Source of the DNA: JAICKM01 sp038228295
GTDB taxonomy: Bacteria > Chloroflexota > Chloroflexia > QHBQ01 > JAICKM01
Direction: 5' to 3'
Length of the DNA stretch: 64,000 bases
NCBI GenBank assembly: GCA_038228295.1
Contig: JBBRPH010000024.1
Span: 8,487 to 72,486, forward strand
Both the position numbers and the translations under genes were made by a program. Every line of letters starts with the position of its first letter. Position 1 is the stretch's first letter. Below, in pieces: positions 24,313 to 32,272 of the stretch. The notes beneath the pieces were generated by a model. That model saw only the letters and a list, made by a program, of their open reading frames with translations. It made no database searches and was not told the origin of the DNA.

Positions 24313-25614
24313 CTACTCGCCCGCAACCGCCGGCGAACCACTGCCGACTGCCGACTGCCGCCCACCGCCCACCACTTGATCACGTAGCAAGGCGAAGGCA
24401 CCTCCACCGGCGAGCAGGGTAATCAGCCCACCCAGGATAAAGACATTGCTCACGCCCAGCGCGTCGCCGGCTAAGCCTGCCAAGCTCATCGAGAGCAAGT
24501 TGGCGCTAGTGATGACCGTGTTGATACCGGCTCCCACCCGGCCACGTTGGGCGTCGGACACGCCGGTCTGGATGAGCGTGGCGGCGACGGCGTTCAGCGG
24601 GCCGTCAGCCAGGCCGATCACAAACATTAGCGCGAGGACCACGGCGTAGGTGGGGGCGAACGCCAGGGCCACAATGCCACCACCCAGCACGGCCAGCGAG
24701 CCGCCCAACACCCGCCCTGGTTGTGCCCGACCCAGCCACTGGCCCGCGCCGATGCTGCCGAGGATCATGCCGACCGCCTGCACGGCCATCAGCAGGCCGA
24801 GGCTACCCGGTCCCACGCCGAAGTTGCGGCTCAGGAAAGCAATTGCCAGCACGTTAATCGCGCCCAGCCCTAGCATCGCCACTGCGAACACGCCGGCCAG
24901 GGTGCCGATGGTGCGGGTGCCGAACACCGCGCGCAGCCCTGCCCTAGCTTCAGCCGTCACGCCGCGCAACCCAACCCCGGCCGCATCGGCCGCCGCCCGC
25001 ACCGCCGGCGCGACCCGCGTTCGGATACGCCAAATTGCCAGCGCCGAGACGGCGAACGACACGGCATCCAGCAGGAAAGCTAGAGCAGCGGTGCCGGCTT
25101 CCAGCACCAGCCCGGCCAACATTGGGCCGACCAGCAGGGCCACCATGCGTGTCGTCTGCGAGAGCGCGTTAGTCCGTAGCAGGTCGTCTTCGGGCACTAG
25201 GTGCGGCAGCAGCGCACTCTTGGCCGGATCGAACAGGGTTGCCACGCTCGCCATGGCGAAGCCGCAGAGATAGAAGATCCAGACTTGATCGGCGTGCGTG
25301 ACCAGCACCATCGGCAGCACCAGCACGGCACGCAGCACGTCGGCGGCGATCATCAGCTTGCGGCGGTCCAGCCGATCCACGAACACGCCCGCCAGTAGAC
25401 CGAAGACCAATTGCGGCAGGGCCAGCGCGATTGCCATGCCGGCCAGAGCCAGTGTGCTACCGGTGAGCCGATTGACCAGGACCAACTGGGCCATCATGGT
25501 GAAGCTGTCACCAATATTGGAGATCACCTGCCCGCCCCACAAGCGGCGAAAATCCGCGTGCCGCAACACGCTGTAGAACGTATCGCGGGTGCCTGCGCCT
25601 GCCTCTCTGCTCAT
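24313..25614 (-). CDS. MFS transporter (MFS_3/EntS-like exporter)
   Basis: A 433-residue membrane protein. GGAGG six bases before the ATG at 25614 sets the start MSREAGAGTRDTFYSVLRH. It has ~12 hydrophobic helices and MFS_3 features: FRRLWGGQVISNIGDSFTM, GLLAGVFVDRLDRRKLMIAADVLRA (the motif A loop) and FVIGLADGPLNAVAATLIQ. Such proteins export small molecules by proton antiport; substrate unknown. The C-terminus GGGRQSAVGSGSPAVAGE is encoded by a repetitive GACTGCCGACTGCC stretch and looks like a later extension. It sits inside an operon with DUF2089 and two SHOCT-like proteins. Confidence 0.85.
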   Translation of the reverse strand: MSREAGAGTRDTFYSVLRHADFRRLWGGQVISNIGDSFTMMAQLVLVNRLTGSTLALAGMAIALALPQLVFGLLAGVFVDRLDRRKLMIAADVLRAVLVLPMVLVTHADQVWIFYLCGFAMASVATLFDPAKSALLPHLVPEDDLLRTNALSQTTRMVALLVGPMLAGLVLEAGTAALAFLLDAVSFAVSALAIWRIRTRVAPAVRAAADAAGVGLRGVTAEARAGLRAVFGTRTIGTLAGVFAVAMLGLGAINVLAIAFLSRNFGVGPGSLGLLMAVQAVGMILGSIGAGQWLGRAQPGRVLGGSLAVLGGGIVALAFAPTYAVVLALMFVIGLADGPLNAVAATLIQTGVSDAQRGRVGAGINTVITSANLLSMSLAGLAGDALGVSNVFILGGLITLLAGGGAFALLRDQVVGGGRQSAVGSGSPAVAGE

Positions 25615-25676
25615 TGCCTGCCTCCTACTGCGTAATGCGTAACACCGTCCCTTAAGCACGATGCACGGTCCCCAGC

Positions 25677-26105
25677 CTACTCCGCCGGTGGCAGATCTTC
25701 ACCTTGCAGCAAGGCCAGGGCTTCGGCGGAGGTGAGGCGGCCGGCACTTAGCTCATCAAGGATCAGTTGGCGCTGCTCCTGGCTCATCGCAACCAGCGTA
25801 CCGGCAGGTAGCGACGGCGTGGCGGGCGTGAAGCCCAGCGTAGCGATCACTTCATCAAGCCGCCCAACCACGGTGGGATATGAAATCCCCAGTTCCTCTT
25901 CCACGTCTTTGATCTTGCCGCGGCATTTGACAAAGACGGCGATAAACTGCTGCTGTTCGCGTGTTAAGTAGTAGAAGCGGCCCAAGCTGAAGATGCCCTC
26001 CAGTGTGGTGGCGCACTGGCCGCAGCGCAACCGCGTCACGGCCAGTTCGTTGCCGCAGACCGGGCAAGTGCCCGGCACCGGGTAGCGACTGCCCACAGGG
26101 GCCAT
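25677..26105 (-). CDS. DUF2089 zinc-ribbon/helix-turn-helix protein
   Basis: A 142-residue protein starting MAPVGSRYPVPGTCPVCG; a GGGGGG run serves as weak ribosome site and the previous gene's stop is 2 bp away, so translation is probably coupled. Two CxxC pairs (CPVCG, CGQC) form a zinc ribbon; LGRFYYLTREQQQFIAVFVKCRGKIKDVEEELGISYPTVVGRLDEV is the DUF2089 core and looks like a DNA-binding helix-turn-helix. The C-terminus (LILDELSAGRLTSAEALALL) is the same helical module as in the two downstream SHOCT-like proteins. It is likely a transcription factor controlling this operon (inference). Confidence 0.83.
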   Translation of the reverse strand: MAPVGSRYPVPGTCPVCGNELAVTRLRCGQCATTLEGIFSLGRFYYLTREQQQFIAVFVKCRGKIKDVEEELGISYPTVVGRLDEVIATLGFTPATPSLPAGTLVAMSQEQRQLILDELSAGRLTSAEALALLQGEDLPPAE

Positions 26106-26107
26106 GA

Positions 26108-26302
26108 TTAGCGCCCCCCATGCAGCATCGTCCAGCAATACACCGCTTCGCGCTGCTGCTCGTAGCTACGCGCCTGCGCCGCTTGCTGAGCTTGGTGCTC
26201 CACCGCACTTGCGGTCGGGCGCTGGACTACGGTCTGCGTGCGCTGGGCGGTCGCCTGAGCACGGTGTATACTGATCTGCCAATTGGCAAAAGTTACATCC
26301 AT
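26108..26302 (-). CDS. small Gln-rich protein, first gene of the DUF2089 operon
   Basis: A 64-residue protein beginning MDVTFANWQISIHRAQ with AAAGGAGG eight bases before its ATG; the open frame extends further upstream into AT-rich DNA but without a ribosome site. It is rich in Gln, Ala and Arg (VEHQAQQAAQARSYEQQREA), probably helical, and soluble. The stop TAA lies 2 bp before the DUF2089 ATG. Not recognised as a known family. Confidence 0.6.
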   Translation of the reverse strand: MDVTFANWQISIHRAQATAQRTQTVVQRPTASAVEHQAQQAAQARSYEQQREAVYCWTMLHGGR

Positions 26303-26561
26303 GTTAAGCCTCCTTTGGTGACGGTTATCCGTCCACTTGATTAACTTTATCTCTTCCTTAATTATCTTAATACAAAACTTCATAAAAGTCAATACCTTAA
26401 TCCTATGATTTTGGGTGTATTTGAGCTATGAGTTGATATTTTTAATAATGGGATTAATTTTGATCAATAGAGTGCAAGGGAACCGCTCAAGTCGGCGCGG
26501 CAGCGTGCGCCTAAGCCTCGTCGCTCGGTTGCTAGCGCCCTGCTTGCCGGTGGCGGCCAAG
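26303..26561. other. AT-rich intergenic region between divergent operons
   Basis: The segment 26335-26465 is markedly AT-rich compared with its surroundings (TTAATTATCTTAATACAAAA and similar). It probably holds the promoter of the DUF2089 operon (minus strand). No gene supported. Confidence 0.5.
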
Positions 26562-26591
26562 TTGCGGGAGGGCGGTCCGATAGAGTATAAT
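26562..26591 (+). promoter_or_regulatory. candidate promoter of der
   Basis: TTGCGG (26562-26567), 18-bp spacer, perfect TATAAT (26586-26591); der starts 56 bp downstream. Confidence 0.55.
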
Positions 26592-26647
26592 AAGTCGCTA
26601 TAATCGCACAGCGATCCACCCCCTTTTAGTGAGACAGGACACAGGCT

Positions 26648-28018
26648 ATGGCAAAACCCGTACTGGCAATCGTGGGCCGGCCCAACGTCGGCAAGTCGTC
26701 GTTATTCAACCGGCTGGTGGGCCAGCAAATGGCTATTGTGCAAGACCAGCCCGGCACTACGCGCGACCGCCTCTATGGGGATGCCGATTGGAACGGGGTG
26801 GAGTTCACCGTGATTGACACCGGCGGCATGGTGCTGGATGAGACGCTGCCCGGCGAGATTGAGCTATCAAGCGAAGAGATCGTGCGCCGCACGCGCGAAC
26901 AGGCCCAAGCCGCCATTGACGAGGCCGATGTGGTACTGTTCATGGTGGATGCACGCAGCGGCCTGACCGGGGCCGATGAAGAGATCGCTGATGTGCTGCG
27001 CCGGTCGGCCAAGCCGGTGATTGTGGCCGCGAATAAGGCGGAGAGCGAAGAACGCCGGCAGAACGCGGTCGAATTCTATCAGTTGGGCTTGGGCGACCCG
27101 ATGCCCATTTCGGCCCACCACTCGGTCAACACCGGCGACCTGCTGGACGAGATCGTGCTGGCCTTCCCGCCGCCCAGCGTGGAGGAACCCGACGAAGCGG
27201 TGATCCATATCGCCTTGGTTGGGCGGCCCAATGTCGGCAAGTCACGCCTGCTCAATGCCCTGCTGGGCCAGGAGCGCGTCATTGTCAGCGACATCCCCGG
27301 CACCACACGCGACGCGATTGACACAGACCTGATCTATGGGGAAGGCGAGGAAGCGCAGCCGATCACCCTGATCGACACCGCCGGCATCCGGCGACGGGGG
27401 CGCATCGAGTCGGGCGTGGAAAAGTACAGTGTCATCCGCACCCTGCGCGCCATCACCCGCGCCGATGTGGTGCTGCTGCTGATTGATGCTGTGGAGGGCA
27501 TCACCGCGCAGGACACGCACATTGCGGGCTACGTGCTGGAACAATACAAAAGCATCGTGCTGATCGTCAACAAATGGGACTTGGTGGAGAAAGACAGCAA
27601 TACGCTGGCGGAGTTCACCGCGAACCTGCGGAAAGAACTTAATTTCATCCCCTATGTCTCGTTCCTGTTCATCTCAGCCAAATACGGCCAACGCACCAAC
27701 AAGGTACTGCCCGCCGCGTTAGCCGTGGCTGCCGAGCGCAAAAAGCGCGTGCCGACCGCCCAACTGAACAAGCTGATGAAAGAAGCGACGATGGCGCATC
27801 CGCCGCCTTCCAAGCCCGGCAAATGGGTCAAGTTCCTTTATGCCACGCAGGCCGAGATCAGCCCACCGACGTTTATCTTTTTCGTCAACGATGCCGAGGC
27901 GGTGCATTTCTCCTACAAGCGCTATTTGGAAAACCAACTACGCGAACACTTCGGCTTCGAGGGCACCCCGATCCACCTCATCTTCCGCACGCGCAACGCC
28001 GACGATCCAACGGATTAG
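26648..28018 (+). CDS. der: GTPase Der (EngA), ribosome assembly
   Basis: A 456-residue protein with two G domains in tandem, the unique layout of Der. G domain 1: GRPNVGKSS, then DTGG and AANKAES (a variant of NKxD). G domain 2: GRPNVGKSR, PGTTRDAID, DTAGIRRRGRI, NKWDLVEKD and SAKYGQ. The C-terminal KH-like domain (ISPPTFIFFVNDAEAVHFSYKRYLENQLREHFGF) is present with PIHLIFRTR. Der acts in late 50S subunit assembly and is usually essential. No strong Shine-Dalgarno is seen (ACAGGACACAGGCT). Confidence 0.95.
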   Translation: MAKPVLAIVGRPNVGKSSLFNRLVGQQMAIVQDQPGTTRDRLYGDADWNGVEFTVIDTGGMVLDETLPGEIELSSEEIVRRTREQAQAAIDEADVVLFMVDARSGLTGADEEIADVLRRSAKPVIVAANKAESEERRQNAVEFYQLGLGDPMPISAHHSVNTGDLLDEIVLAFPPPSVEEPDEAVIHIALVGRPNVGKSRLLNALLGQERVIVSDIPGTTRDAIDTDLIYGEGEEAQPITLIDTAGIRRRGRIESGVEKYSVIRTLRAITRADVVLLLIDAVEGITAQDTHIAGYVLEQYKSIVLIVNKWDLVEKDSNTLAEFTANLRKELNFIPYVSFLFISAKYGQRTNKVLPAALAVAAERKKRVPTAQLNKLMKEATMAHPPPSKPGKWVKFLYATQAEISPPTFIFFVNDAEAVHFSYKRYLENQLREHFGFEGTPIHLIFRTRNADDPTD

Positions 28019-28039
28019 GCTCGCTGAAGGAGCCGAGCC

Positions 28040-28551
28040 ATGCAGATAGCAGTCGGTAGCAGCCTACGTATCCTGCTTGCGAGTAGTACCGCAGTTGTGC
28101 TAGCGGCAGGATTGGTTCTGTGGATAGCGGACAGCCAAGCTACAACCGCAACCGCAGATGTGGAGGCGATGCGTGCGCGTTGGCAGGCGCATCCGGTGCC
28201 GCATTACCGTAGACGGTCGCCCGCATGGGATGCTTCAGCCCACGTTGCCATATTGCTGTTGAAGTAAAAGACGAGAAGGTTGTTACCACGCTGGGTAACA
28301 ACTGTAGCTGGGCAGCAGGGTCAGTCACCAATTTATTTGAGGAGTTAGCTTTCAGCCAGGCTACCCGCTACGACCCCAGCCGGCCGCCTGCTGGGGGATG
28401 CAGCGGCCGTCATGTGATCTACGACGCGCAGTGGGGCTATCCCACATGGCTAGGCGACGGCTGTAGTGCCGATTCCAACGCAGCGCAAATCATCAATCTT
28501 TCCCCACCGCTAATTGAATTCGCCGTAGAGTCCTTTACTCCCCTGCCGTAG
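28040..28551 (+). pseudogene. small secreted protein gene (DUF6174-like) split by a frameshift
   Basis: Frame 2 reads MQIAVGSSLRILLASSTAVV (signal-peptide-like) and continues to ARWQAHPVPHYR; from about 28206 the protein-like reading moves to frame 1, giving TVARMGCFSPRCHIAVEVKD and then SVTNLFEELAF, VIYDAQWGYPTWLGDG. The joined sequence W...HYR...C...C...V.V.VKD.KV...LFEEL...YD...GYPT matches the layout of DUF6174-type proteins. One missing base near 28206-28215 would restore one ~170-residue gene. It may be a real mutation or a sequencing error. It is 21 bp downstream of der. Confidence 0.6.
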
Positions 28552-29011
28552 GCACAAGCGCAGATTCGAAGTCATACGGCGGTAGGGGGAGCGCCCGCTT
28601 GCGGCGGCGGCGCAGATCCACAAAGAGGGCTTTGGCGCGGAAGCCGGCGCTAACATGATGGCTGCGCCGGATCAGGGCGTCGCCGAAGGTCGGGTCGTTG
28701 GCGGTGTATTGGCGCACGAAAGCAGCGAATAGAGTTTCCAGCCGGCTAGTCATCTGGAGTATATCGGCCAACGGCACCCCGGCGCGGCGGGCGCTATCCA
28801 CCATTCGCTCCACCTGCACCCAATCCACCTCACCGCGCAGCAGGTCGGCGATCAATTCCACGCTGTCAATAGTGGCCTGGCTGCGCCGTTGCCCACGCGA
28901 AAGGGTGGCGTAGTAGCCGCCGGTCTCGTTATAGGCCGCTTCCAGCAGCTCGGCAATCGTGCGACGATGTGCCTGCAAAAAGACCGTGAATTGTAGATGA
29001 TGGCGGGGCAT
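28535..29011 (-). CDS. hypothetical helical protein
   Basis: A 158-residue protein, nearly all alpha-helical by composition, no signal peptide or membrane segment. Stretches such as FLQAHRRTIAELLEAAYNET and SRRAGVPLADILQMTS-like AGVPLADILQMTSRLETLFAA recall N-terminal helical bundles of stress-signalling regulators (RsbR-type), where a short helical bundle precedes another domain; here no second domain follows. I do not assign a function. Its 3' end overlaps that of the converging frameshifted gene by 17 bp. Confidence 0.55.
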   Translation of the reverse strand: MPRHHLQFTVFLQAHRRTIAELLEAAYNETGGYYATLSRGQRRSQATIDSVELIADLLRGEVDWVQVERMVDSARRAGVPLADILQMTSRLETLFAAFVRQYTANDPTFGDALIRRSHHVSAGFRAKALFVDLRRRRKRALPLPPYDFESALVPTAGE

Positions 29012-29027
29012 AACGCAGTCCTATGCT

Positions 29028-29056
29028 GATCCCGTCCGTGGAGTACGGACGGGATC
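29028..29056 (-). terminator. terminator after galE
   Basis: GATCCCGTCCGT (29028-29039), loop GGAGT, ACGGACGGGATC (29045-29056); it lies directly downstream of galE on the minus strand. Confidence 0.65.
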
Positions 29057-29072
29057 GTTAACGGCTACTCCG

Positions 29073-30062
29073 TCAGGTTCTATCGCCGTAGCCCTGACGA
29101 TGGGCCTGTTGCCAGTGCCAGGCATCGGCAATGATCGTGTCCAACTGGGTATATTGCGGGTTCCAGCCCAGTTCGGCGCGCACGCGGTCGGCGCCGGCGA
29201 CTAGCGTGGCTGGGTCGCCGGCGCGGCGGGCGCTAGAGCGCGTCGGGATGGTGTGGCCCGTCACGCGGCGGGCGGCGGCGATCACCTCTTGCACCGAGAA
29301 GCCGAGGCCGTTGCCCAGGTTATAGGCGGTAGCGGCCCCACCACCGGCGAGGTAGTCCAGCGCCCGCAGATGAGCATCCGCCAAGTCCGACACATGGATA
29401 TAGTCGCGCACTGCGGTGCCGTCGGGCGTGGGATAGTCGTCACCGTAAATGTCCACAGCCTCGCGGGCGCCCGCCGCCACCGCCAGCACCAATGGGATCA
29501 GGTGCGTTTCCGGCTGGTGGTCCTCACCGTAAGCGACCGAGGCACCGCAGGCATTGAAATAGCGCAACGCCACGCTCCGCAAGCTGTGAATGAGATCGTA
29601 CCAGGGCAGCAACTCCTCGAACGCCAGCTTACTCGCTCCGTAAGCGTTGGTCGGGCGGTGCGGCGCATCCTCACGGATCGGCACCTGCTCCGGCTCGCCG
29701 TAGACTGCCGCCGTGGACGAAAAGACCAGGTACTTGACCCCTGTCGCCACCATCGCATCAACCAGGGTGAGCGAGCCGGTGACATTGTTGCGGAAATATT
29801 TGCCGGGGTTCTGCATACTTTCACCGACCAACGACGCGGCGGCGAAATGAATAACCGCTTCGATATGGTGGTCACGCAGCGCAGCCTCAATGGTCGCCGC
29901 GTCAAGCAGATCGCCTTCAATGAACGTGGCCTGCGGATGCACCGCCGCGCGATGGCCTTTGACCAAGTTATCGAACACCACCACGCGGTCGCCCCGCCCG
30001 ATCAATGCCTCGACGGTCACGCTACCGATATAGCCCGCGCCGCCGGTAACCAAAATATTCAT
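29073..30062 (-). CDS. galE: UDP-glucose 4-epimerase
   Basis: A 329-residue short-chain dehydrogenase. The start MNILVTGGAGYIGSVTVEAL has AGGAGAGG upstream; a 7-codon longer frame lacks one. The NAD-binding GxxGxxG is GGAGYIG; the catalytic Ser/Thr and YxxxK are in FSSTAAVYGEP and AYGASKLAFEE; RYFNACGAS and DYPTPDGTAVRDYIHVSDLADAH are GalE signatures. It interconverts UDP-glucose and UDP-galactose for polysaccharide or glycolipid synthesis. It is monocistronic here. Confidence 0.94.
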   Translation of the reverse strand: MNILVTGGAGYIGSVTVEALIGRGDRVVVFDNLVKGHRAAVHPQATFIEGDLLDAATIEAALRDHHIEAVIHFAAASLVGESMQNPGKYFRNNVTGSLTLVDAMVATGVKYLVFSSTAAVYGEPEQVPIREDAPHRPTNAYGASKLAFEELLPWYDLIHSLRSVALRYFNACGASVAYGEDHQPETHLIPLVLAVAAGAREAVDIYGDDYPTPDGTAVRDYIHVSDLADAHLRALDYLAGGGAATAYNLGNGLGFSVQEVIAAARRVTGHTIPTRSSARRAGDPATLVAGADRVRAELGWNPQYTQLDTIIADAWHWQQAHRQGYGDRT

Positions 30063-30302
30063 ACACACCTCTCCTATAAACACACCATCCTATGCGGGAA
30101 GTGTGTCAATCTATTGAGCAATTAGCAGGCCATTGTACCAAATGCGGCCCACAGTCGCTAGGCAGGCCCGTCCACGCCGTACCGACGCAGTGCGGCTCCT
30201 CTTGTAAGACGTAGCAGCGCGGCTTTTCTTACTACAGGGTTCTCCCAAGAGAAGCCGTAGGCTGCGACCTCGGCAGCACTGGGGTGAGAACAGGCGGCGC
30301 CG

Positions 30303-30331
30303 TTGACGGCGCTGGGGGCGGCGCGTATAAT
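30303..30331 (+). promoter_or_regulatory. sigma-70-type promoter of glyA-upp-wecA-like operon
   Basis: TTGACG (30303-30308), 17-bp spacer, TATAAT (30326-30331). The start would fall near 30338, giving a ~34-nt leader, too short for a riboswitch. The rest of the 30063-30302 gap shows no gene. Confidence 0.7.
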
Positions 30332-30371
30332 GGGAGCGATACTCGCCGTTCGCAGCAGAGGAGACCACCCC

Positions 30372-31643
30372 ATGCAAACACTAACCCCACCGGCTCAGCA
30401 GACCGGTCCCACCCTGGCCGAGGTGGACCCTGAGATTGCTCAGGCGATTCGACAAGAAGAAGGCCGGCAACGCGACAAGATCGAACTGATTGCTTCAGAG
30501 AACTATACCAGCCGCGCTGTGATGGAAGCGCAAGGCTCGGTGCTGACTAACAAATATGCCGAGGGCTATCCGGGCAAACGCTACTACGGCGGCTGCGAGT
30601 ATGTGGACGTGGCCGAGCGGCTCGCTATCGCGCGGGCGCTGGAACTGTTTGGGGCCGACCACGCCAACGTGCAGCCCCATAGCGGCGCCCAGGCCAACAT
30701 GGCCGCCTACATGGCCGTTATTCAGCCCGGTGACGCGATCTTGGGCCTGAGTCTTGCCCACGGCGGTCACCTGACGCACGGCTACGCCATCAACTTCTCC
30801 GGCCGGCTTTACAAGGCTACATCGTATGGCGTGCAAGAAGGCAGCGAGCGTATTGACTATGATGCCCTGGCCGCCCAAACCCTGGCGGAACAGCCCAAAG
30901 TGCTGGTTGCGGGTGCATCCGCCTATCCGCGCATATTCGACTTTCCCCGCCTGCGCGAAATTGCCGACAGCGTAGGCGCGATCCTGTTCGTGGACATGGC
31001 GCACATCGCCGGACTGGTCGCTACCGGGCTGCACCCCTCACCTGTGCCTTATGCCGATATTGTGACAACCACCACGCATAAAACGCTGCGTGGGCCACGT
31101 GGTGGTCTTATCTTATGTAAAGCTCAATATGCCCAAGCGATAGATAAAGCCGTGTTCCCCGGTGTGCAGGGCGGGCCGCTGATGCATATTATCGCCGCCA
31201 AAGCGGTGGCGTTCCACGAAGCCTTGCAGCCGGAGTTCAAGGCATATAGTGGGCGTATCATTGCCAACGCCCAGGCGCTGGCTGAGCGGCTGGAAGCCGG
31301 CGGGCTGCGGCTCGTCTCCGGCGGCACCGACAACCACCTGATGCTGGTAGATGTGACCCCCTTTGGCCTAACCGGCAAAACCGCTGAGAAGGCGCTGGAC
31401 GCAGTGGGCATCACCGTCAACAAAAACGCCATCCCCTTTGACAAAAATCCGCCGGCATCCGCCTCCGGCATCCGCATCGGCACGCCGGCCGTCACCACCC
31501 GCGGCTTCGACCTAGCGGAGATGGACACGATTGGCCGCCTGATCATTGACGTACTCAAGAATCACAAGGATGCCGCCCTGCTGGAGCGCGTGAGCGGCGA
31601 GGTACATGACCTATGCAGCCGCTTCCCGGTGCCGGGGATCTAG
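30372..31643 (+). CDS. glyA: serine hydroxymethyltransferase
   Basis: A 423-residue PLP enzyme converting serine and tetrahydrofolate to glycine and methylene-tetrahydrofolate. The start MQTLTPPAQQTGPTLAEVDP has GAGGAG upstream. Signatures: KIELIASENYTSRAVMEAQGS, TNKYAEGYPGKRYYGGCEYVD, HSGAQANMAAYMAVI, and the PLP lysine in TTTTHKTLRGPRGG. The full length is present. upp begins 2 bp after its stop, so the genes are cotranscribed and probably coupled, linking one-carbon supply with pyrimidine salvage. Confidence 0.95.
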   Translation: MQTLTPPAQQTGPTLAEVDPEIAQAIRQEEGRQRDKIELIASENYTSRAVMEAQGSVLTNKYAEGYPGKRYYGGCEYVDVAERLAIARALELFGADHANVQPHSGAQANMAAYMAVIQPGDAILGLSLAHGGHLTHGYAINFSGRLYKATSYGVQEGSERIDYDALAAQTLAEQPKVLVAGASAYPRIFDFPRLREIADSVGAILFVDMAHIAGLVATGLHPSPVPYADIVTTTTHKTLRGPRGGLILCKAQYAQAIDKAVFPGVQGGPLMHIIAAKAVAFHEALQPEFKAYSGRIIANAQALAERLEAGGLRLVSGGTDNHLMLVDVTPFGLTGKTAEKALDAVGITVNKNAIPFDKNPPASASGIRIGTPAVTTRGFDLAEMDTIGRLIIDVLKNHKDAALLERVSGEVHDLCSRFPVPGI

Positions 31644-31645
31644 GG

Positions 31646-32272
31646 ATGGCCGGCGTGTTCTGTTCGAACCACCCGCTCATTCAGCATAAGCTGGCGCGGC
31701 TACGCAGCGTGACGACCGATCCCAAGCAGTTCCGCGAGGTTGTAGCCGAGATCACCCAGTTGCTGACCTACGAAGCCACCGGCGACCTGACCACCGTGGA
31801 CGAAGAGGTGGTCACGCCACTAACGACCACCACCTGCCGCGTGGTAGACGAACGCATCGGTCTGGTGCCGGTGTTGCGTGCGGGGCTGGGCATGGTCGAG
31901 GCCGTGTTGCAACTGCTGCCCTACGCGCAGGTCTGGCATATCGGGCTGTTTCGCGACGAGCGAACGTTGCAGCCCATCTCCTACTACAACCGCCTGCCCG
32001 ACCACAGCACCGTGGACACGTGTCTGCTGCTCGATCCGATGCTGGCGACCGGCGGCTCGGCGGTGGCGACAGTGGACATCCTGAAAAAGTGGGGCGCACA
32101 GCGCATCAAATACATGGGCCTGATCGCCGCACCCGAAGGCATCGCACGGATGCAGGCGGCGCATCCCGACGTGCCGATCCACCTAGCAGCCATAGATAGC
32201 CGGCTCAACGAACGCGGCTATATTGTGCCCGGTCTGGGCGATGCGGGCGACCGCCAGTTCGGCACGGGATGA
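31646..32272 (+). CDS. upp: uracil phosphoribosyltransferase
   Basis: A 208-residue enzyme making UMP from uracil and PRPP. The start MAGVFCSNHPLIQHKLARLR fits the family and lies 2 bp after the glyA stop. Motifs: PVLRAGLGMVEAVLQLLP, HIGLFRDERTLQP, the PRPP-binding loop DPMLATGGSAVATVDIL, and the C-terminal uracil site DSRLNERGYIVPGLGDAGDRQFGT. The stop overlaps the next start (ATGA), so translation is coupled. Confidence 0.95.
   Translation: MAGVFCSNHPLIQHKLARLRSVTTDPKQFREVVAEITQLLTYEATGDLTTVDEEVVTPLTTTTCRVVDERIGLVPVLRAGLGMVEAVLQLLPYAQVWHIGLFRDERTLQPISYYNRLPDHSTVDTCLLLDPMLATGGSAVATVDILKKWGAQRIKYMGLIAAPEGIARMQAAHPDVPIHLAAIDSRLNERGYIVPGLGDAGDRQFGTG

Noticed and set aside
29253..30125. 290-codon open frame on the plus strand
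   Set aside because: Antisense to galE; no domain.
30063..30371. riboswitch upstream of glyA
   Set aside because: The promoter at 30303-30331 leaves a leader of only ~34 nt; no glycine- or SAM-type motifs.
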